Shown one piece after another: positions 1 to 15,109 of a stretch of 64,000 nt of DNA; within the stretch, counting starts at the first letter, position 1; every line of letters begins with the position of its first letter. Source of the stretch: Armatimonadota bacterium (GTDB lineage: Bacteria > Armatimonadota > UBA5829 > DSUL01). The notes under the pieces were generated by a model that saw only the letters and a program-made list of their open reading frames with translations, did not search any database and was not told the origin of the DNA. The translations under genes were made by a program, and so were the position numbers. The stretch is taken from contig AP024674.1 of the NCBI GenBank assembly GCA_025998755.1, positions 558,001-622,000 of the forward strand. The letters are read 5' to 3'.

Positions 1-3000
1 AAGCTGAACCGGAAGCTTGGGACCAGTATTCCCGAGAGCGTGACGCACGTCACGACTACCGACCTGCTGGAGATCCTGCGCTATATCATTCGCCTGAGCC
101 AAACTTCGGACGACTATCTGGCGTCCACGGACGATATCGACCACCTGGAGAATAAGCGCGTCCGGTCCATTGGCGAGCTGCTGCAGAGCCAGCTCCGCCT
201 GGGCTTCCTGAGGATGGAGAAGGTGGCCAAGGAGCGCATGACCAGCGCCGACCCGGGCAATATCATGCCCAACGTGGTGCTGTCGGTGAAGCCTATCTCG
301 GCCAGCATCAAAAGCTTCTTCGGTTCCAGCCAGCTCAGCCAGTTCATGGACCAGACCAATCCTCTCGCGGAGCTGGCTCACAAGCGCAGGCTGTCGGCTC
401 TGGGGCCGGGGGGACTCTCCCGTCAGAGCGCCAAGCTGGAAGTGCGCGATGTTCACCATTCGCACTTCGGGCGCATCTGCCCCATCGAGACGCCGGAAGG
501 CCCGAACATCGGGCTCATCGGCTCCATGGCCTGCCACGCGAAGATAGACGAATACGGCTTCCTGAGAACGCCTTATCGCGTGGTGAAGGACGGGGTGGCC
601 ACGAAGGAGCTGGTGTGGCTCTCGGCCGAGGAAGAGGAGCGCAGGCAGATCACGCACTTGAGCGACGAGCCGCATGTCCCGCGCATCCTGCCGGCAACTG
701 CCAAGACGGACGAGAACGGCAGGATTTTGGAGGAGAAGGTCATCGTTCGGGAGGGCAGTCAGTACCCCACGGTGGATCCGAAGACAGTGGACTATATGGA
801 AGTGTCCGCGGATCAGATGGTCTCCGTGGCGACGGCGCTCATTCCGTTCCTGGAGAACGACGACGCGAACCGCGCCCTGATGGGTTCCAACATGCAGCGT
901 CAGGCGGTGCCGCTGTTGCGCGCAGAGAGCCCACAGGTCAAGACCGGGCTGGAGGAGCGCGTGGCCCGGGATTCCGGGGCCATGGTGCTGGCGAAATCCA
1001 ACGGGGTTGTCAAGCGGGTTACGGCGGAGGAGATCGTCGTCGAGCGCGAAGACGGCACGGTGGACACCTATGCCCTGCTGAACCTGCTGCGCTCCAACCA
1101 GGGCACCTGCATCACGCAGAAGCCGGTGGTTCGTGCCGGTCAGCGTGTGCGCGCCGGAGACGTTCTTGCTGACGGCCCGTGCACAGACCATGGCGAGTTG
1201 GGGCTGGGCAAGAACGTGCTGGTCGCGTTCGTGCCCTGGCGTGGCTACAACTACGAGGATGCTATCCTGCTGTCCAGCCGGCTGGTCAAGGACGACGTCT
1301 ACACCTCCGTCCACATCGAGAAGTATGAGACGGAGGCAAGGGATACCAAACTGGGTCCCGAAGAGATCACTCGGGACATCCCCAATGTCGGTGAGGACCA
1401 GCTTAAGGATCTGGATGAGAACGGCATCATCCGCATCGGCGCGGAGGTGCAGGCCGAGGACATCATCGTTGGGAAGGTGGCTCCGAAGGGGCAGGGCGAG
1501 CTTTCTGCCGAGGAGCGCCTGATCATCGCCATCTTCGGGAAGAAAGCCGAGGAGACCCGTGACGTTTCGCTTCGCCTGCCGCACGGCGAGAAGGGTAAGG
1601 TGGTGGACGTCAAGGTGTTCTCGCGGTTCAAGTATCGCTGCGAGAGCTGCGGGGCGGTCTTCAACTTCTCCAAGAAGCCGGACCGCAACTCGTGCGAACG
1701 CTGCGAGGGCGATCTGACCAAGATGGCCCAGGGCGATGAGCTGAACCCCGGCGTGAACATGGTGGTCCGCGTGTATGTCGCCCAGAAGCGCAAGGTGATG
1801 GAGGGCGACAAGATGGCCGGCCGCCACGGGAACAAGGGAGTCATTTCCAAGATCCTGCCCGAGGAGGACATGCCGTTCCTGCCGGATGGGACGCCCGTGG
1901 ATATCGTCCTCAACCCCCTGGGGGTGCCAAGCCGCATGAACATCGGGCAGATTCTGGAGACTCATCTCGGCCTGGTGTCGCGGTATCTGGGTGTGAAGTT
2001 CGTGAACCCCATCTTCCAGGGCGCGACGGAAGCAGAGATTCTGGCCGACCTGGCCATCCTGGGCTGGCGCCTGCGGATCAACATCCTGCAAGATCTGCTG
2101 ACATCGGACCTCGGGCTGCCGGTGAAGCGGCTGCCGGAGCGGGATCTGAAAAAGCTGGTGGACCGCTGCCTGCTGGATCTTTCCCGCCGGGCGGAGCCGC
2201 CTTTCGAGGTGTCTGCGGAACCGCTCGCTGAGCGCTACCGGCAGATTTTGAAGGAGGCGCACAGCATACTGGAGCGGCTGGGGCCGCTACACCTGGAGGA
2301 GATCGCGCGGAAACTGGGGCTGCCGCCTGCCGTCCAAGAGCCAGAGAAGGCTTGGGAGTATCAGGCTTCCCTGATGGATGCCCGCCTGCGTGAGAGGCTT
2401 GAGCAGCAAGGGGTGGACATCCGCGAGGAGCTTGGCGAGGCGCGTGCCCGCGAGCTGGCGGCCGCTCCTCTGCCCGAGCCGAAGCTCACGCCGGCCGGGC
2501 TGGAAGTGGACCGCATCATCGAGGGGATCGAGCGGGTCGTCGAGAACCGCTGCGGGATTGACCCTCAGACGGGTAAGGCGCGTCTTCGAGACGGCATGAC
2601 CGGTGAGGAGTTCCTCAACCCGGTCACCGTGGGCCACATCTACATGATGAAGCTGGCCCACCTGGTGGACGACAAGATCCATGCCCGGTCCACGGGGCCT
2701 TACAGCCTGGTGACCCAGCAGCCGCTGGGCGGAAAGGCGCAGTTTGGCGGACAGCGCTTCGGAGAGATGGAAGTCTGGGCGCTGGAGGCCTACGGTGCGG
2801 CCTACACGCTGCAGGAGATCCTGACCATCAAGTCCGACGACGTGGTGGGACGCGTGAAGACCTACGAGGCCATCGTGAAGGGCGAGACCATTCAGGAGCC
2901 CGGGGTGCCGGAGTCGTTCAAGATCCTGGTCAACGAGCTCCAGAGCCTCTGCCTGAAGGTGTCGGTGGCCGACGACCACGACCGCGAGATTGACCTGCGC

Positions 3001-3102
3001 GACAGCGATGACGAATACCCGGACAGCGATGATCCGGTGAGAGCGGCGGCGCGCAGACGTTCGCAGATCATTCGGATGACGCCCGAGGAGACCAGACTAT
3101 GA
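1..3102 (+). CDS. rpoB: DNA-directed RNA polymerase subunit beta (5' end outside window)
   Basis: Catalytic beta subunit of RNA polymerase, N-terminal part cut off by the window edge. The reading frame is open from base 1, so the GTG at 40 is internal. Visible landmarks are the rifampicin region ([11 protein letters not shown], then [12 protein letters not shown]), [25 protein letters not shown] and the C-terminal [20 protein letters not shown] clamp segment. Two insertions stand out: a four-Cys zinc ribbon (Cys codons at 1639, 1648, 1693, 1702) at the position that holds the E. coli betai9/SI2 insert, and a helical Leu/Arg/Glu-rich insert at about 2041-2571 before the RDGMTGEEF motif. The acidic tail ends in an ATGA overlap with rpoC. 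Confidence 0.98.
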   Translation, partial: KLNRKLGTSIPESVTHVTTTDLLEILRYIIRLSQTSDDYLASTDDIDHLENKRVRSIGELLQSQLRLGFLRMEKVAKERMTSADPGNIMPNVVLSVKPISASIKSFFGSSQLSQFMDQTNPLAELAHKRRLSALGPGGLSRQSAKLEVRDVHHSHFGRICPIETPEGPNIGLIGSMACHAKIDEYGFLRTPYRVVKDGVATKELVWLSAEEEERRQITHLSDEPHVPRILPATAKTDENGRILEEKVIVREGSQYPTVDPKTVDYMEVSADQMVSVATALIPFLENDDANRALMGSNMQRQAVPLLRAESPQVKTGLEERVARDSGAMVLAKSNGVVKRVTAEEIVVEREDGTVDTYALLNLLRSNQGTCITQKPVVRAGQRVRAGDVLADGPCTDHGELGLGKNVLVAFVPWRGYNYEDAILLSSRLVKDDVYTSVHIEKYETEARDTKLGPEEITRDIPNVGEDQLKDLDENGIIRIGAEVQAEDIIVGKVAPKGQGELSAEERLIIAIFGKKAEETRDVSLRLPHGEKGKVVDVKVFSRFKYRCESCGAVFNFSKKPDRNSCERCEGDLTKMAQGDELNPGVNMVVRVYVAQKRKVMEGDKMAGRHGNKGVISKILPEEDMPFLPDGTPVDIVLNPLGVPSRMNIGQILETHLGLVSRYLGVKFVNPIFQGATEAEILADLAILGWRLRINILQDLLTSDLGLPVKRLPERDLKKLVDRCLLDLSRRAEPPFEVSAEPLAERYRQILKEAHSILERLGPLHLEEIARKLGLPPAVQEPEKAWEYQASLMDARLRERLEQQGVDIREELGEARARELAAAPLPEPKLTPAGLEVDRIIEGIERVVENRCGIDPQTGKARLRDGMTGEEFLNPVTVGHIYMMKLAHLVDDKIHARSTGPYSLVTQQPLGGKAQFGGQRFGEMEVWALEAYGAAYTLQEILTIKSDDVVGRVKTYEAIVKGETIQEPGVPESFKILVNELQSLCLKVSVADDHDREIDLRDSDDEYPDSDDPVRAAARRRSQIIRMTPEETRL

Positions 3103-6100
3103 CGGACGCCAGGACATTCGACAAGATCCGAATCGGCATCGCCTCTCCGGACGAGATCCGCAGCTGGTCCTGCGGCGAGGTGAAAAAGCCGGAGACCATC
3201 AACTACCGCTCCTTCAAGCCGGAGCGCGACGGGCTGTTCTGCGAAAAGATCTTCGGGCCGGTCAAGGACTGGGAGTGCCATTGCGGACGCTATAAGAAGG
3301 TGAAGTTCAAGGGCATCGTCTGCGACCGCTGCGGCGTGGAGGTCACCCGCTCCAAGGTCCGGCGTGAGAGGATGGGCCACATCGAGCTGGCGACCCCCGT
3401 GTGCCACATATGGTACCTGAAGGGCGTCCCGAGCCCGCTCAGCCTCATTCTGGACATCCCTCCGCGCAACCTGGAGAAGGTTCTTTACTTCGCCTCCTAC
3501 ATCGTGACCAAGGCGGACCGCGAGCGGCTGAACGAGCTGATGGATGACATCCGGCGCGTGGCCGCCATGGAGATCGAGCATATCCAGGAGCAGCGCGACG
3601 AGAACATCGCCCGGATCCGCAAGGAGGGCGTCCGCCAGATCCGCGAAGGCGGGGAGGAGGGCGAGGCTCTCTCTGAAGAGGATGCCGAGGGTGTTCAGAG
3701 AGATGTCGAGTCGCGCATCCGGGAGGAAGAGGAAGACGCCGAGGAGCGAATCGAGGATATCAACGCGGCGCTCCGGCTCATTGAAAGCGTCCAGAAGTTC
3801 GAACTGATTACGGACGACCAGTACCGGCAGATCGAGCATCTGCTGGAGGTTGTGTCGGAACGGCTGGACCGCGATGTGACCGGCGTGTTCGAAGCCGGAA
3901 TGGGCGGCGCGGCCATCCGGCAGCTTCTGGCCGAGGTGGACCTGGAGGCTCTCCAGCGCCAGCTGCGCACCGAGATCGCCCAGACCCAGGGACCGAAGCG
4001 GGCGCGCGCCATCAAGCGGCTGGAGATCGTGGACGCCTTCATCGAGTCCCGCAGCCGCCCGGAATGGATGATCCTGGAGTGCATCCCGGTCATCTCTCCG
4101 GAGCTGCGCCCGATGGTTCAGCTGGACGGCGGACGGTTCGCCACCAGCGACCTGAACGACCTGTACCGCCGTATCATCAACCGGAACAACAGGCTGAAGA
4201 AGATTACGGAGATCCGCGCGCCGGAGTCCATCGTCAACCACGAGAAGCGCCTCCTTCAGGAGGCGGTGGACGCGCTCATCGACAACGGGCGGCGCGCCCG
4301 CCCCGTTGTGGGCTCCAACAACCGCCCGCTGAAGTCGCTCTCCGACATGCTGAAAGGCAAGGAGGGGCGCTTCCGGAAGAACCTCCTGGGCAAGCGCGTG
4401 GACTACTCCGGGCGCTCGGTCATCGTCGTGGGTCCGCACCTCAAGCTGCATCAGTGCGGGCTTCCCAAGGAGATGGCGCTGGAGCTGTTCAAGCCGTTCG
4501 TCATGAAGACCCTGGTGGAGCGGGGCTTCACGACGAACATCAAGACGGCCAAGCGCATGATAGACCGGATGAAGCCGGAGGTCTGGGATGCTCTGGAGGA
4601 GGTCATCCACGAGCATCCGGTTCTTCTGAACCGCGCCCCCACGCTGCACAGGTTGGGCATTCAGGCCTTCGAGCCGGTGCTGGTGGATGGAAAGGCCATT
4701 CAGATCCATCCGCTGGTGTGCCACGCCTACAACGCGGACTTCGACGGAGACCAGATGGCGGTGCATGTGCCGCTGTCCTGGACGGCGCAGGCCGAGGCGC
4801 GCGTGCTGATGCTTTCCACATCGAACCTGTTCAGCCCGGCGGATGGACGGCCCATCGTTGCGCCGGTGCAGGACATCGTGCTGGGCGCCTACTACCTGAC
4901 CCAGATGGCCCCGGGTGAGCCGGGCGAGTTCGTCTATTCCTCGCCGCAGGAGGCGTTGCTGGCTCACGACAACGGGGTGCTCAGGCTTCAGGAGCCGATC
5001 CGCGTGCGCATCGCGGATCCGGCTACAGGTGAGAAGCGCATCGAGGTCACGACCCCGGGGCGGCTGATCCTCAACGGTATCCTGCCGGAGAGCCTGCGAT
5101 GGGTCAACGACCTGCTGGACAAGAAGAAGCTGGCACAACTGGTCAACCGCTGCTATGAGGCGGAAGGCCGGATGCGGACCATCCAGCTGCTGGACGAACT
5201 GAAGAGCCTCGGGTTTCTGTACGCCACCAAGGGCGGGATCACTATCTCGATGACGGATATGGACATCCCCGCCAAGCGCGATGAGATCATCCGCCGGACG
5301 GAAGAGGCTGTCATCAAGCAGAATCGCTACTACGAGATGGGGCGCATCACCCAGAGCGAGCGGCGCAGCAACGTCCAGGAGCTTTGGATGAAGGCGGCCG
5401 ATGAGGTGGCGGACGCCATTCTGGAGCACATCTCTCACGACAACCCGATCCACATCATCACGGATTCGGGAGCGCGCGGCAGCACCAAACAGATCACGCA
5501 GCTCGCAGGAATGCGCGGTCTGATGAGCGACCCGTTCGGGAACCTCATCGAGGACCTGCCCATCAAGTCCAACTTCCACGAGGGACTCTCTGTGCTGGAG
5601 TACTTCATCTCCACGCACGGAGCGCGCAAGGGTCTGGCCGACACGGCCCTGCGGACCGCGGACGCCGGATACCTGACCCGGAGGCTGGTGGACGTCGCGC
5701 AGGACGTCATCATCCGCGGCCACGATTGCGGCACCACGCAGGGCGTCAAGGTGGCCGCCATCGAGGAGAGCGGCGAGGTCATCGAGACCCTGAAAGAGCG
5801 CATCCGTGGCCGGACGGCGCTGGAGGACATCCTGTTGCCGGGCGAAAGCGAGCCCGTCGTCCGCGCCGGCGAGATCATCACGAACGAGCAGGCGGCGCGC
5901 ATCGAGGAGTCGGGCATCACAGAGGTCTGGATCCGCAGCCCGCTGATGTGCGAGCAGAGGCAGGGAGTCTGCTCCCGCTGCTATGGTCTGGATCTGGCCA
6001 CCGGTACGGAGGTGGAGATCGGGACGGCGGTGGGCATCATCGCGGCGCAGTCCATCGGAGAGCCCGGCACGCAGCTCACCATGCGAACGTTCCACACCGG

Positions 6101-7412
6101 AGGCGTCGCGGGTAAGTATCTGACCGGCGTTGCCGAGGTCAAGAAGAAGAAACAGGAATCCCTGCGCGAGCTGCACGAGGACATGAGGCAGGGCATCATC
6201 TCCTTTGATGAAGGGGAGCATCACGCGGAGCGCGAGCGCACCCGGGCTATCCAGCAGGTTCTGAAGGTGCTGGAGGATCAGGTCCGGGGGCTGCTGCGGG
6301 TGGTGGAGCTCTTCGAGGCGCGCAAGCCCAAGGGGCAGGCCATCATCACTGAGGTCGGCGGCCGCGTGGCGGACATCGAGACTACGGGCCTCAAGAAAGT
6401 GGTCATCCACTCGCCGCATCCGGTTTCGGAACCGATCGGCTCCGGCGAGGTGTTGGCGGAGGATGTGGTGGACCCGGACACCGGCGAGGTGCTGGCCTCC
6501 AAGGGCAGCGAGGTCAACGAGAAGCTCCTGCGCAAGCTTCGGGAGACCTCCGTCAAGGAAGTGATGCTGCGCAAGACCCATCTGGTGCCTTACCGCGGCA
6601 ACCTGGAGGTGGAGATCGGCGACATCGTGCAGCCCGGCGACCGGCTTACGGAAGGTCCGCTCGATCCGCAGAAGGTTCTGCAGCTTCAGGGCGTGCGCGG
6701 TGTGATGGATTATCTGGTGCGGGAGATCCAGAGCGTCTACAAGTCCCAGGGCGTGGACATCAATGACAAGCACGTGGAGGTGATCGTCCGACAGATGCTG
6801 CGCAAGCGGAAGGTGGTGGAGCCGGGCGACACCACGTTCCTGCCGGGGCAGGTGGTGGACAAGTTCGTCTTCGAGGACGAGAATCGCCGCGTGCTGTCGC
6901 AGGATCCTCCGGGGACTCCGGCGACGGCGGAATGGGTGCTGCTGGGCATCACCGAGGCGTCGCTGGCGACCGAAAGCTTCCTGTCGGCGGCTTCCTTCCA
7001 GAAGACCACGCGGGTTCTGACCGATGCTGCGGTGCGCGGCAAGGTGGACAATCTGGTCGGGTTGAAGGAGAACGTCATCATCGGACGGCTTATCCCGGCC
7101 GGGACGGGTCTGCCGATGTATCGGGACCTGGTGGTCACGGACGGCAACGGCGTTCTGCTGGCACCCATTACCAGCCGGGCGCAGCAGGCGTCGCGCCAGC
7201 AGGAGGATTTTGCGGAAATTCTTCCTGTGGACCGGGCGCGGGACGTCCTGGCGGAGCCAGAGCCGGAACCCGAACCCGAGATGGAAGAGGACGTCGAGGA
7301 GGCGGTGGATCTTGCTCTGGAGTCCATAGATCTGGAGGATCTGGACGAGGAGGCCGTGGATGCGGAGATCGAGGCGGATTTCGACCCGACCTCCGAGGAG
7401 GCCGAGATATAA
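3099..7412 (+). CDS. rpoC: DNA-directed RNA polymerase subunit beta'
   Basis: Catalytic beta' subunit, 1437 aa. The N-terminal zinc site (CHCG, then CDRCG) is intact. NADFDGDQM near residue 550 carries the Mg2+ aspartates. The second zinc site uses CGTTQGV and [13 protein letters not shown]. The trigger-loop start ([14 protein letters not shown]) is followed by a charged, probably helical insert of about 59 residues (nt 6114-6290), where Bacillus and Thermus have about six. The N-terminal region also has a Glu/Arg-rich coiled-coil stretch (about residues 150-220). The C-terminus has a Pro-Glu repeat and an acidic tail. ATG overlaps the rpoB stop by 4 nt, so the two are translationally coupled. 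Confidence 0.98.
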   Translation: MTDARTFDKIRIGIASPDEIRSWSCGEVKKPETINYRSFKPERDGLFCEKIFGPVKDWECHCGRYKKVKFKGIVCDRCGVEVTRSKVRRERMGHIELATPVCHIWYLKGVPSPLSLILDIPPRNLEKVLYFASYIVTKADRERLNELMDDIRRVAAMEIEHIQEQRDENIARIRKEGVRQIREGGEEGEALSEEDAEGVQRDVESRIREEEEDAEERIEDINAALRLIESVQKFELITDDQYRQIEHLLEVVSERLDRDVTGVFEAGMGGAAIRQLLAEVDLEALQRQLRTEIAQTQGPKRARAIKRLEIVDAFIESRSRPEWMILECIPVISPELRPMVQLDGGRFATSDLNDLYRRIINRNNRLKKITEIRAPESIVNHEKRLLQEAVDALIDNGRRARPVVGSNNRPLKSLSDMLKGKEGRFRKNLLGKRVDYSGRSVIVVGPHLKLHQCGLPKEMALELFKPFVMKTLVERGFTTNIKTAKRMIDRMKPEVWDALEEVIHEHPVLLNRAPTLHRLGIQAFEPVLVDGKAIQIHPLVCHAYNADFDGDQMAVHVPLSWTAQAEARVLMLSTSNLFSPADGRPIVAPVQDIVLGAYYLTQMAPGEPGEFVYSSPQEALLAHDNGVLRLQEPIRVRIADPATGEKRIEVTTPGRLILNGILPESLRWVNDLLDKKKLAQLVNRCYEAEGRMRTIQLLDELKSLGFLYATKGGITISMTDMDIPAKRDEIIRRTEEAVIKQNRYYEMGRITQSERRSNVQELWMKAADEVADAILEHISHDNPIHIITDSGARGSTKQITQLAGMRGLMSDPFGNLIEDLPIKSNFHEGLSVLEYFISTHGARKGLADTALRTADAGYLTRRLVDVAQDVIIRGHDCGTTQGVKVAAIEESGEVIETLKERIRGRTALEDILLPGESEPVVRAGEIITNEQAARIEESGITEVWIRSPLMCEQRQGVCSRCYGLDLATGTEVEIGTAVGIIAAQSIGEPGTQLTMRTFHTGGVAGKYLTGVAEVKKKKQESLRELHEDMRQGIISFDEGEHHAERERTRAIQQVLKVLEDQVRGLLRVVELFEARKPKGQAIITEVGGRVADIETTGLKKVVIHSPHPVSEPIGSGEVLAEDVVDPDTGEVLASKGSEVNEKLLRKLRETSVKEVMLRKTHLVPYRGNLEVEIGDIVQPGDRLTEGPLDPQKVLQLQGVRGVMDYLVREIQSVYKSQGVDINDKHVEVIVRQMLRKRKVVEPGDTTFLPGQVVDKFVFEDENRRVLSQDPPGTPATAEWVLLGITEASLATESFLSAASFQKTTRVLTDAAVRGKVDNLVGLKENVIIGRLIPAGTGLPMYRDLVVTDGNGVLLAPITSRAQQASRQQEDFAEILPVDRARDVLAEPEPEPEPEMEEDVEEAVDLALESIDLEDLDEEAVDAEIEADFDPTSEEAEI

Positions 7413-7439
7413 GAGCGGCCATCGTCTGAGGCGTTAGCT

Positions 7440-7474
7440 CCGGGGAGACAGGGTGCAGGCCCTGCTCTCCCCGG
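7440..7474 (+). terminator. strong hairpin after rpoC
   Basis: Just after the rpoC stop, CCGGGGAGA pairs with TCTCCCCGG and the stem continues inwards as CAGGG with CCCTG, with a small bulge. The hairpin is very stable, but the bases that follow are not a T tract, so it may be a weak or factor-assisted terminator or an mRNA 3'-end stabiliser. Confidence 0.5.
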
Positions 7475-7545
7475 CCGATAATCTCTTTCCGGGCGCCGGC
7501 GCGCCTGAAAAACGTTGTTTTGTTGCCGGCGCGTTGCGGCGGATG

Positions 7546-7574
7546 TTGACAACGCCGCAGTGTTCCGGTATATT
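7546..7574 (+). promoter_or_regulatory. sigma-70 promoter of the str operon
   Basis: TTGACA at 7546-7551 and TATATT at 7569-7574 are separated by 17 bp, an almost perfect housekeeping promoter. Predicted transcription start is near 7581, giving a leader of about 266 nt before rpsL. It sits downstream of the hairpin that follows rpoC and is the best candidate for driving rpsL onwards. Confidence 0.8.
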
Positions 7575-7580
7575 GTCACG

Positions 7581-7846
7581 GTTCGACCATTCGGGGCTGC
7601 CCCGCATAACGTCTTCGAGGGGCGCTCCGGCTCACGAAGGGGGCGATAGGGCATCCAGCAGGCCAGTCGCAATTGACCGATTTTGACCTGGGTTCCCAGG
7701 CGTCTGTATGCCCCTCGTGTGTGTGTCGAGGGGTTTTTTGTTGCCGGGCCACGAAGCTGGATGTCGCCCGGGTGCCGTGAGGGGTTGTTCCCGCCCGGAG
7801 TCGGGCAGAGGGACACGTTTCTGAAGTGGAGTAGACCAGTCAGGTT
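7581..7846 (+). promoter_or_regulatory. structured rpsL leader, probable transcription attenuator
   Basis: Leader between the str promoter and rpsL. It contains a tight hairpin (CGGGG-CTG-CCCCG, about 7592-7604), the segment CGAGGGGC at 7616-7623, a palindrome CCTGGG-TT-CCCAGG at 7687-7700, and an intrinsic terminator at 7711-7739. CGAGGGGC is an exact 8-nt complement of 7710-7717, the 5' arm of the terminator, so it can act as an antiterminator. No second good promoter lies between the terminator and rpsL, so reading into the operon probably needs readthrough. A separate ~160-nt small RNA ending at the terminator is the alternative. Confidence 0.5.
7711..7739 (+). terminator. intrinsic terminator inside the rpsL leader
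   Basis: CCCCTCG (7711-7717) pairs with CGAGGGG (7727-7733) around a 9-nt TG-repeat loop and is followed directly by six T. It lies upstream of rpsL and downstream of the only strong promoter, which is the arrangement of an attenuator. Confidence 0.8.
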
Positions 7847-8218
7847 ATGCCAACGATCAGTCAACTGGTGCGCAAGGGGCGACAGAAGGTCCGCAAAAGG
7901 ACGGCTTCGCCTGCTCTGAAAAAGAACCCGCAGAAGCGCGGGGTGTGCCTGGTGGTGAGGACGGTTCCGCCGAAGAAGCCGAACTCTGCCCTCCGCAAGA
8001 TCGCCAGGGTTCGCCTGACCAACGGGATGGAGGTTACGGCATACATCCCGGGCATCGGGCACAACCTTCAGGAGCACTCCGTGGTGCTCATTCGGGGAGG
8101 CCGCGTGAAGGATCTGCCGGGTGTGCGCTATCACGTGGTGCGCGGCACGCTCGATACGGCCGGAACGCGCGACCGCAAGAGCAGCCGCTCGAAGTACGGG
8201 ACCAAGAAGCCCAAGTAA
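7847..8218 (+). CDS. rpsL: 30S ribosomal protein S12
   Basis: Decoding-centre protein S12, 123 aa, full length. The [11 protein letters not shown] loop with the streptomycin-related lysine, and the [11 protein letters not shown] loop with the aspartate that is methylthiolated in many bacteria, are both present. The C-terminus is basic ([14 protein letters not shown]). First gene of the str operon, behind a long structured leader. No strong Shine-Dalgarno is obvious close to the ATG. Confidence 0.98.
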   Translation: MPTISQLVRKGRQKVRKRTASPALKKNPQKRGVCLVVRTVPPKKPNSALRKIARVRLTNGMEVTAYIPGIGHNLQEHSVVLIRGGRVKDLPGVRYHVVRGTLDTAGTRDRKSSRSKYGTKKPK

Positions 8219-8758
<540 letters not shown>

Positions 8759-8922
8759 CTCCGGTTCGAGTATCTCTTTTCGGGGGCGGGCTGACTGTGA
8801 AGGAATGTCCGCCCCTGAGTTTGCCGTCCGGCCCGGGGCCAGCTTGAGGCCGGCAAGAATGTGCCGCTATACGGCAACAACGTCTCTTTTCGGAAGTTGA
8901 CATAGCAGACACAGGGATCAGA
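8759..8922 (+). promoter_or_regulatory. rpsG-fusA intergenic region with hairpins and a possible promoter
   Basis: The 164-nt gap holds a GGGGCGG/CCGCCCC inverted repeat (about 8783-8815), a TGCCG-CTATA-CGGCA hairpin (8862-8876) and an 11-bp direct repeat TCTCTTTTCGG (8773-8783 and 8883-8893). A weak promoter-like pair, TTGAGG-18 bp-TATACG, overlaps the second hairpin. It may modulate fusA expression relative to rpsL-rpsG. TTGACA near 8897 is too close to the fusA start to be its -35. Confidence 0.3.
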
Positions 8923-11013
<2,091 letters not shown>

Positions 11014-11089
11014 GTCCGGGCCGGAGGAGCTGCGCGGGCCTGGAGCGGGTCCGCCTCCCGGCGGCGGTCTAGAAAGGATCGTAGAGGAG

Positions 11090-12292
<1,203 letters not shown>

Positions 12293-12335
12293 GCAGCCTG
12301 ATCCGGCGGGCGATGCAGAGGGACTGAAAGAAGCG

Positions 12336-12644
12336 ATGCGAAGGGACAAGGTCAGGATACGCTTGAAGGCGTTCGATCACAAAGTGCTCGACCAGTCCGC
12401 TGAGCGGATCGTCGAGACCGTGCGGCGGACGGGGGCCAAGATATCGGGCCCGGTGCTCCTTCCCACGAAGAAGGAGATCTTCTGCGTGAACCGGGGGCCC
12501 AACATTGACAAGGAGTCTATGGAGCACTTTCAGCTCTGCACGCACAAGCGGCTGATTGATATCCTGAATCCGGGCCCCAAGACGATTGACGCGCTCATGA
12601 GGCTGGACCTCCCGAGCGGTGTGAACATAGAGATCAAGTTGTAG
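12336..12644 (+). CDS. rpsJ: 30S ribosomal protein S10
   Basis: S10, 102 aa, a 30S head protein and NusE partner in antitermination. Start is the ATG followed by [15 protein letters not shown]; an upstream in-frame extension into tuf is not needed. The conserved THKRLIDI and [12 protein letters not shown] segments are present. First gene of the S10 operon, only 43 nt after tuf, with no clear promoter in between, so the str and S10 genes may be co-transcribed. Confidence 0.97.
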   Translation: MRRDKVRIRLKAFDHKVLDQSAERIVETVRRTGAKISGPVLLPTKKEIFCVNRGPNIDKESMEHFQLCTHKRLIDILNPGPKTIDALMRLDLPSGVNIEIKL

Positions 12645-12646
12645 TC

Positions 12647-13330
12647 ATGGATGCCTGTATCCTGGGAACGAAGATCGGTATGACCAGCCTCTACGACGAG
12701 AACGGCACGCTGGTGCCCGTGACCGTCGTAAAGGCGGATCCGTGCGTGGTCGTGCAGCGCAAGACGGTGGAGCGCGACGGCTACAGCGCGGTGCAGGTGG
12801 GCGGAGTGGCTGCCAGGCTGCGAAAGCCGCTGGCCGGCAAGAAGCCGAAGCAGCCGCTCAAGCGCCACGGGCTCAACAAGCCGCAGGCGGGGCACCTGGC
12901 GAAGGCTGGTGTGGAGCCTGTCAAGTATCTCCGCGAGTTCCGCGTCCCGGCGGATGAGGAGATCCCCGTGGGGCATCAGCTCACTGTGGAGCAGTTCTCC
13001 GAAGGCGATGTCCTCGCCGTGACGGGCACCAGCAAGGGCAAGGGCTTTGCGGGAGCCGTGAAGCGGTGGCACTTCCACGGGGCGGATATGACCCACGGTT
13101 CAATGATCCACCGCAAGCCGCAGTCCGGCGGCGCAACGGACCCGGCGCGCACGTTCAAAGGCGTCAAGCGGCCCGGACGGATGGGCGGCGAGCGGGTCAC
13201 CGTGCGAAGCGTCAAGGTGTTCGGCGTGGATCCGGAACGGTCCCTGCTGCTGTTGAAGGGCCCGGTGCCGGGAGCTAACGGCGGCCTGCTCACCATCAAA
13301 CGGCTGAAGGCCGGGAAGGGAGCCGGATAA
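12647..13330 (+). CDS. rplC: 50S ribosomal protein L3
   Basis: L3 starts 50S assembly and its long loop reaches the peptidyl-transferase centre. 227 aa, slightly longer than the usual ~210. It begins with LGTKIGMTSLYDENG and contains the KGKGFAGAVKRWHF loop and the GSMIHRKPQSGGATDPARTF region. It starts 2 nt after rpsJ and its stop abuts rplD. Confidence 0.98.
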   Translation: MDACILGTKIGMTSLYDENGTLVPVTVVKADPCVVVQRKTVERDGYSAVQVGGVAARLRKPLAGKKPKQPLKRHGLNKPQAGHLAKAGVEPVKYLREFRVPADEEIPVGHQLTVEQFSEGDVLAVTGTSKGKGFAGAVKRWHFHGADMTHGSMIHRKPQSGGATDPARTFKGVKRPGRMGGERVTVRSVKVFGVDPERSLLLLKGPVPGANGGLLTIKRLKAGKGAG

Positions 13331-13957
13331 ATGGCATCTGCGCCTCTCTTTGATGCCCAGGGACGCCAGGCGGGGACGGTGGATCTGTCCGACGGTCTTT
13401 TCGGCGTCGAGGGGAAGATCAGTCTTGTCCATCAGAAGCTGGTAGCGGAGCGCAACGCGCAGCGCCAGGGCACTTCCGATACCCGGACACGCGGTGAGGT
13501 CTCGGGTGGCGGGCGTAAGCCCTACCGTCAGAAGGGGACCGGCCGCGCACGTCAGGGCAGCATCCGGGCTCCGCACTATGCCAAGGGTGGCACGGTGTTT
13601 GGCCCGCATCCGCGGGACTATACCCAGAAGATGCCCCGGCGGATGCGCCTGGGAGCGCTCCGGTCTGCATTGTCGCTGAAGGCCCAGGCAGGCGAAGTGC
13701 TGGTGATCGAGGAGTTCCATCTTCCTGAGATCTCCACGCGGACGGCGGCTCTGTTGCTGGACGCGATGGGCGTGGACGGGAAGGCCACCGTGGTGCTGCC
13801 GGAGCGCGATGAGGTGGTGCTGAAGTCGGTGCGCAACATCCCCGGTGTTCAGGCCAGACGTGCGCTCGATCTGTCTGTCGAGGATGTGGTCGGCGGAGGG
13901 CGTCTGGTGATCACCCGCGCGGCGCTGGAGAAGATGCAGGAGGTCTGGGCGGGATGA
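13331..13957 (+). CDS. rplD: 50S ribosomal protein L4
   Basis: L4 lines the exit tunnel through its extended loop; 208 aa. The loop is visible as [19 protein letters not shown] followed by [12 protein letters not shown]. The C-terminal domain ends with the segment in which L4 [11 protein letters not shown]-type residues occur. ATG directly follows the rplC stop and the 3' end overlaps rplW by 4 nt. L4 autoregulates the S10 operon in E. coli; no equivalent leader structure was identified here. Confidence 0.97.
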   Translation: MASAPLFDAQGRQAGTVDLSDGLFGVEGKISLVHQKLVAERNAQRQGTSDTRTRGEVSGGGRKPYRQKGTGRARQGSIRAPHYAKGGTVFGPHPRDYTQKMPRRMRLGALRSALSLKAQAGEVLVIEEFHLPEISTRTAALLLDAMGVDGKATVVLPERDEVVLKSVRNIPGVQARRALDLSVEDVVGGGRLVITRAALEKMQEVWAG

Positions 13958-14241
13958 GAGATCCTTACACCATCATCAGGAATCCGCACGTCACGGAGAA
14001 GAGCATAGACGGCACGGCGCAGGGAAAATACACCTTCGTCGTTGCTCCGGATGCCAACAAGATCGAGATCCGTCAGGCTATCGAAGCCATCTTCAACGTC
14101 AAGGTGGAGAAGGTCAACACCGTGAATGTGCGGGGCAAAATGCGCCGCCGAGGCCGGACTCAGGGGAAGACCGCGGACTGGAAAAAGGCCATCGTCACCC
14201 TGGCACCGGGCAGCAAGATTGATCTGTTTGAAAGGGCGTAA
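13954..14241 (+). CDS. rplW: 50S ribosomal protein L23
   Basis: L23 sits at the tunnel exit and is the docking site for trigger factor and SRP; 95 aa, normal length. The start [15 protein letters not shown] and the [18 protein letters not shown] loop are typical. Overlaps rplD by 4 nt (ATGA). Confidence 0.97.
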   Translation: MRDPYTIIRNPHVTEKSIDGTAQGKYTFVVAPDANKIEIRQAIEAIFNVKVEKVNTVNVRGKMRRRGRTQGKTADWKKAIVTLAPGSKIDLFERA

Positions 14242-14247
14242 CATTAG

Positions 14248-15078
<831 letters not shown>

Positions 15079-15109
15079 TCGGGCATACGAGAGGCTGAAG
15101 TAGCGTTCC

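Noticed and set aside
2892-6773. Very long open frame (1293 codons) on the minus strand opposite rpoB/rpoC
   Set aside because: The plus strand encodes unmistakable beta/beta' and the antisense frame stays open only because third positions are G/C-rich; the translation has no family features.
7453-7919. Two short plus-strand frames between rpoC and rpsL
   Set aside because: They overlap the promoter, terminator and the rpsL start and resemble no protein family.
8896-8901. TTGACA before fusA as a -35 box
   Set aside because: Only about 21 nt separate it from the start codon, leaving no room for a -10 and leader.
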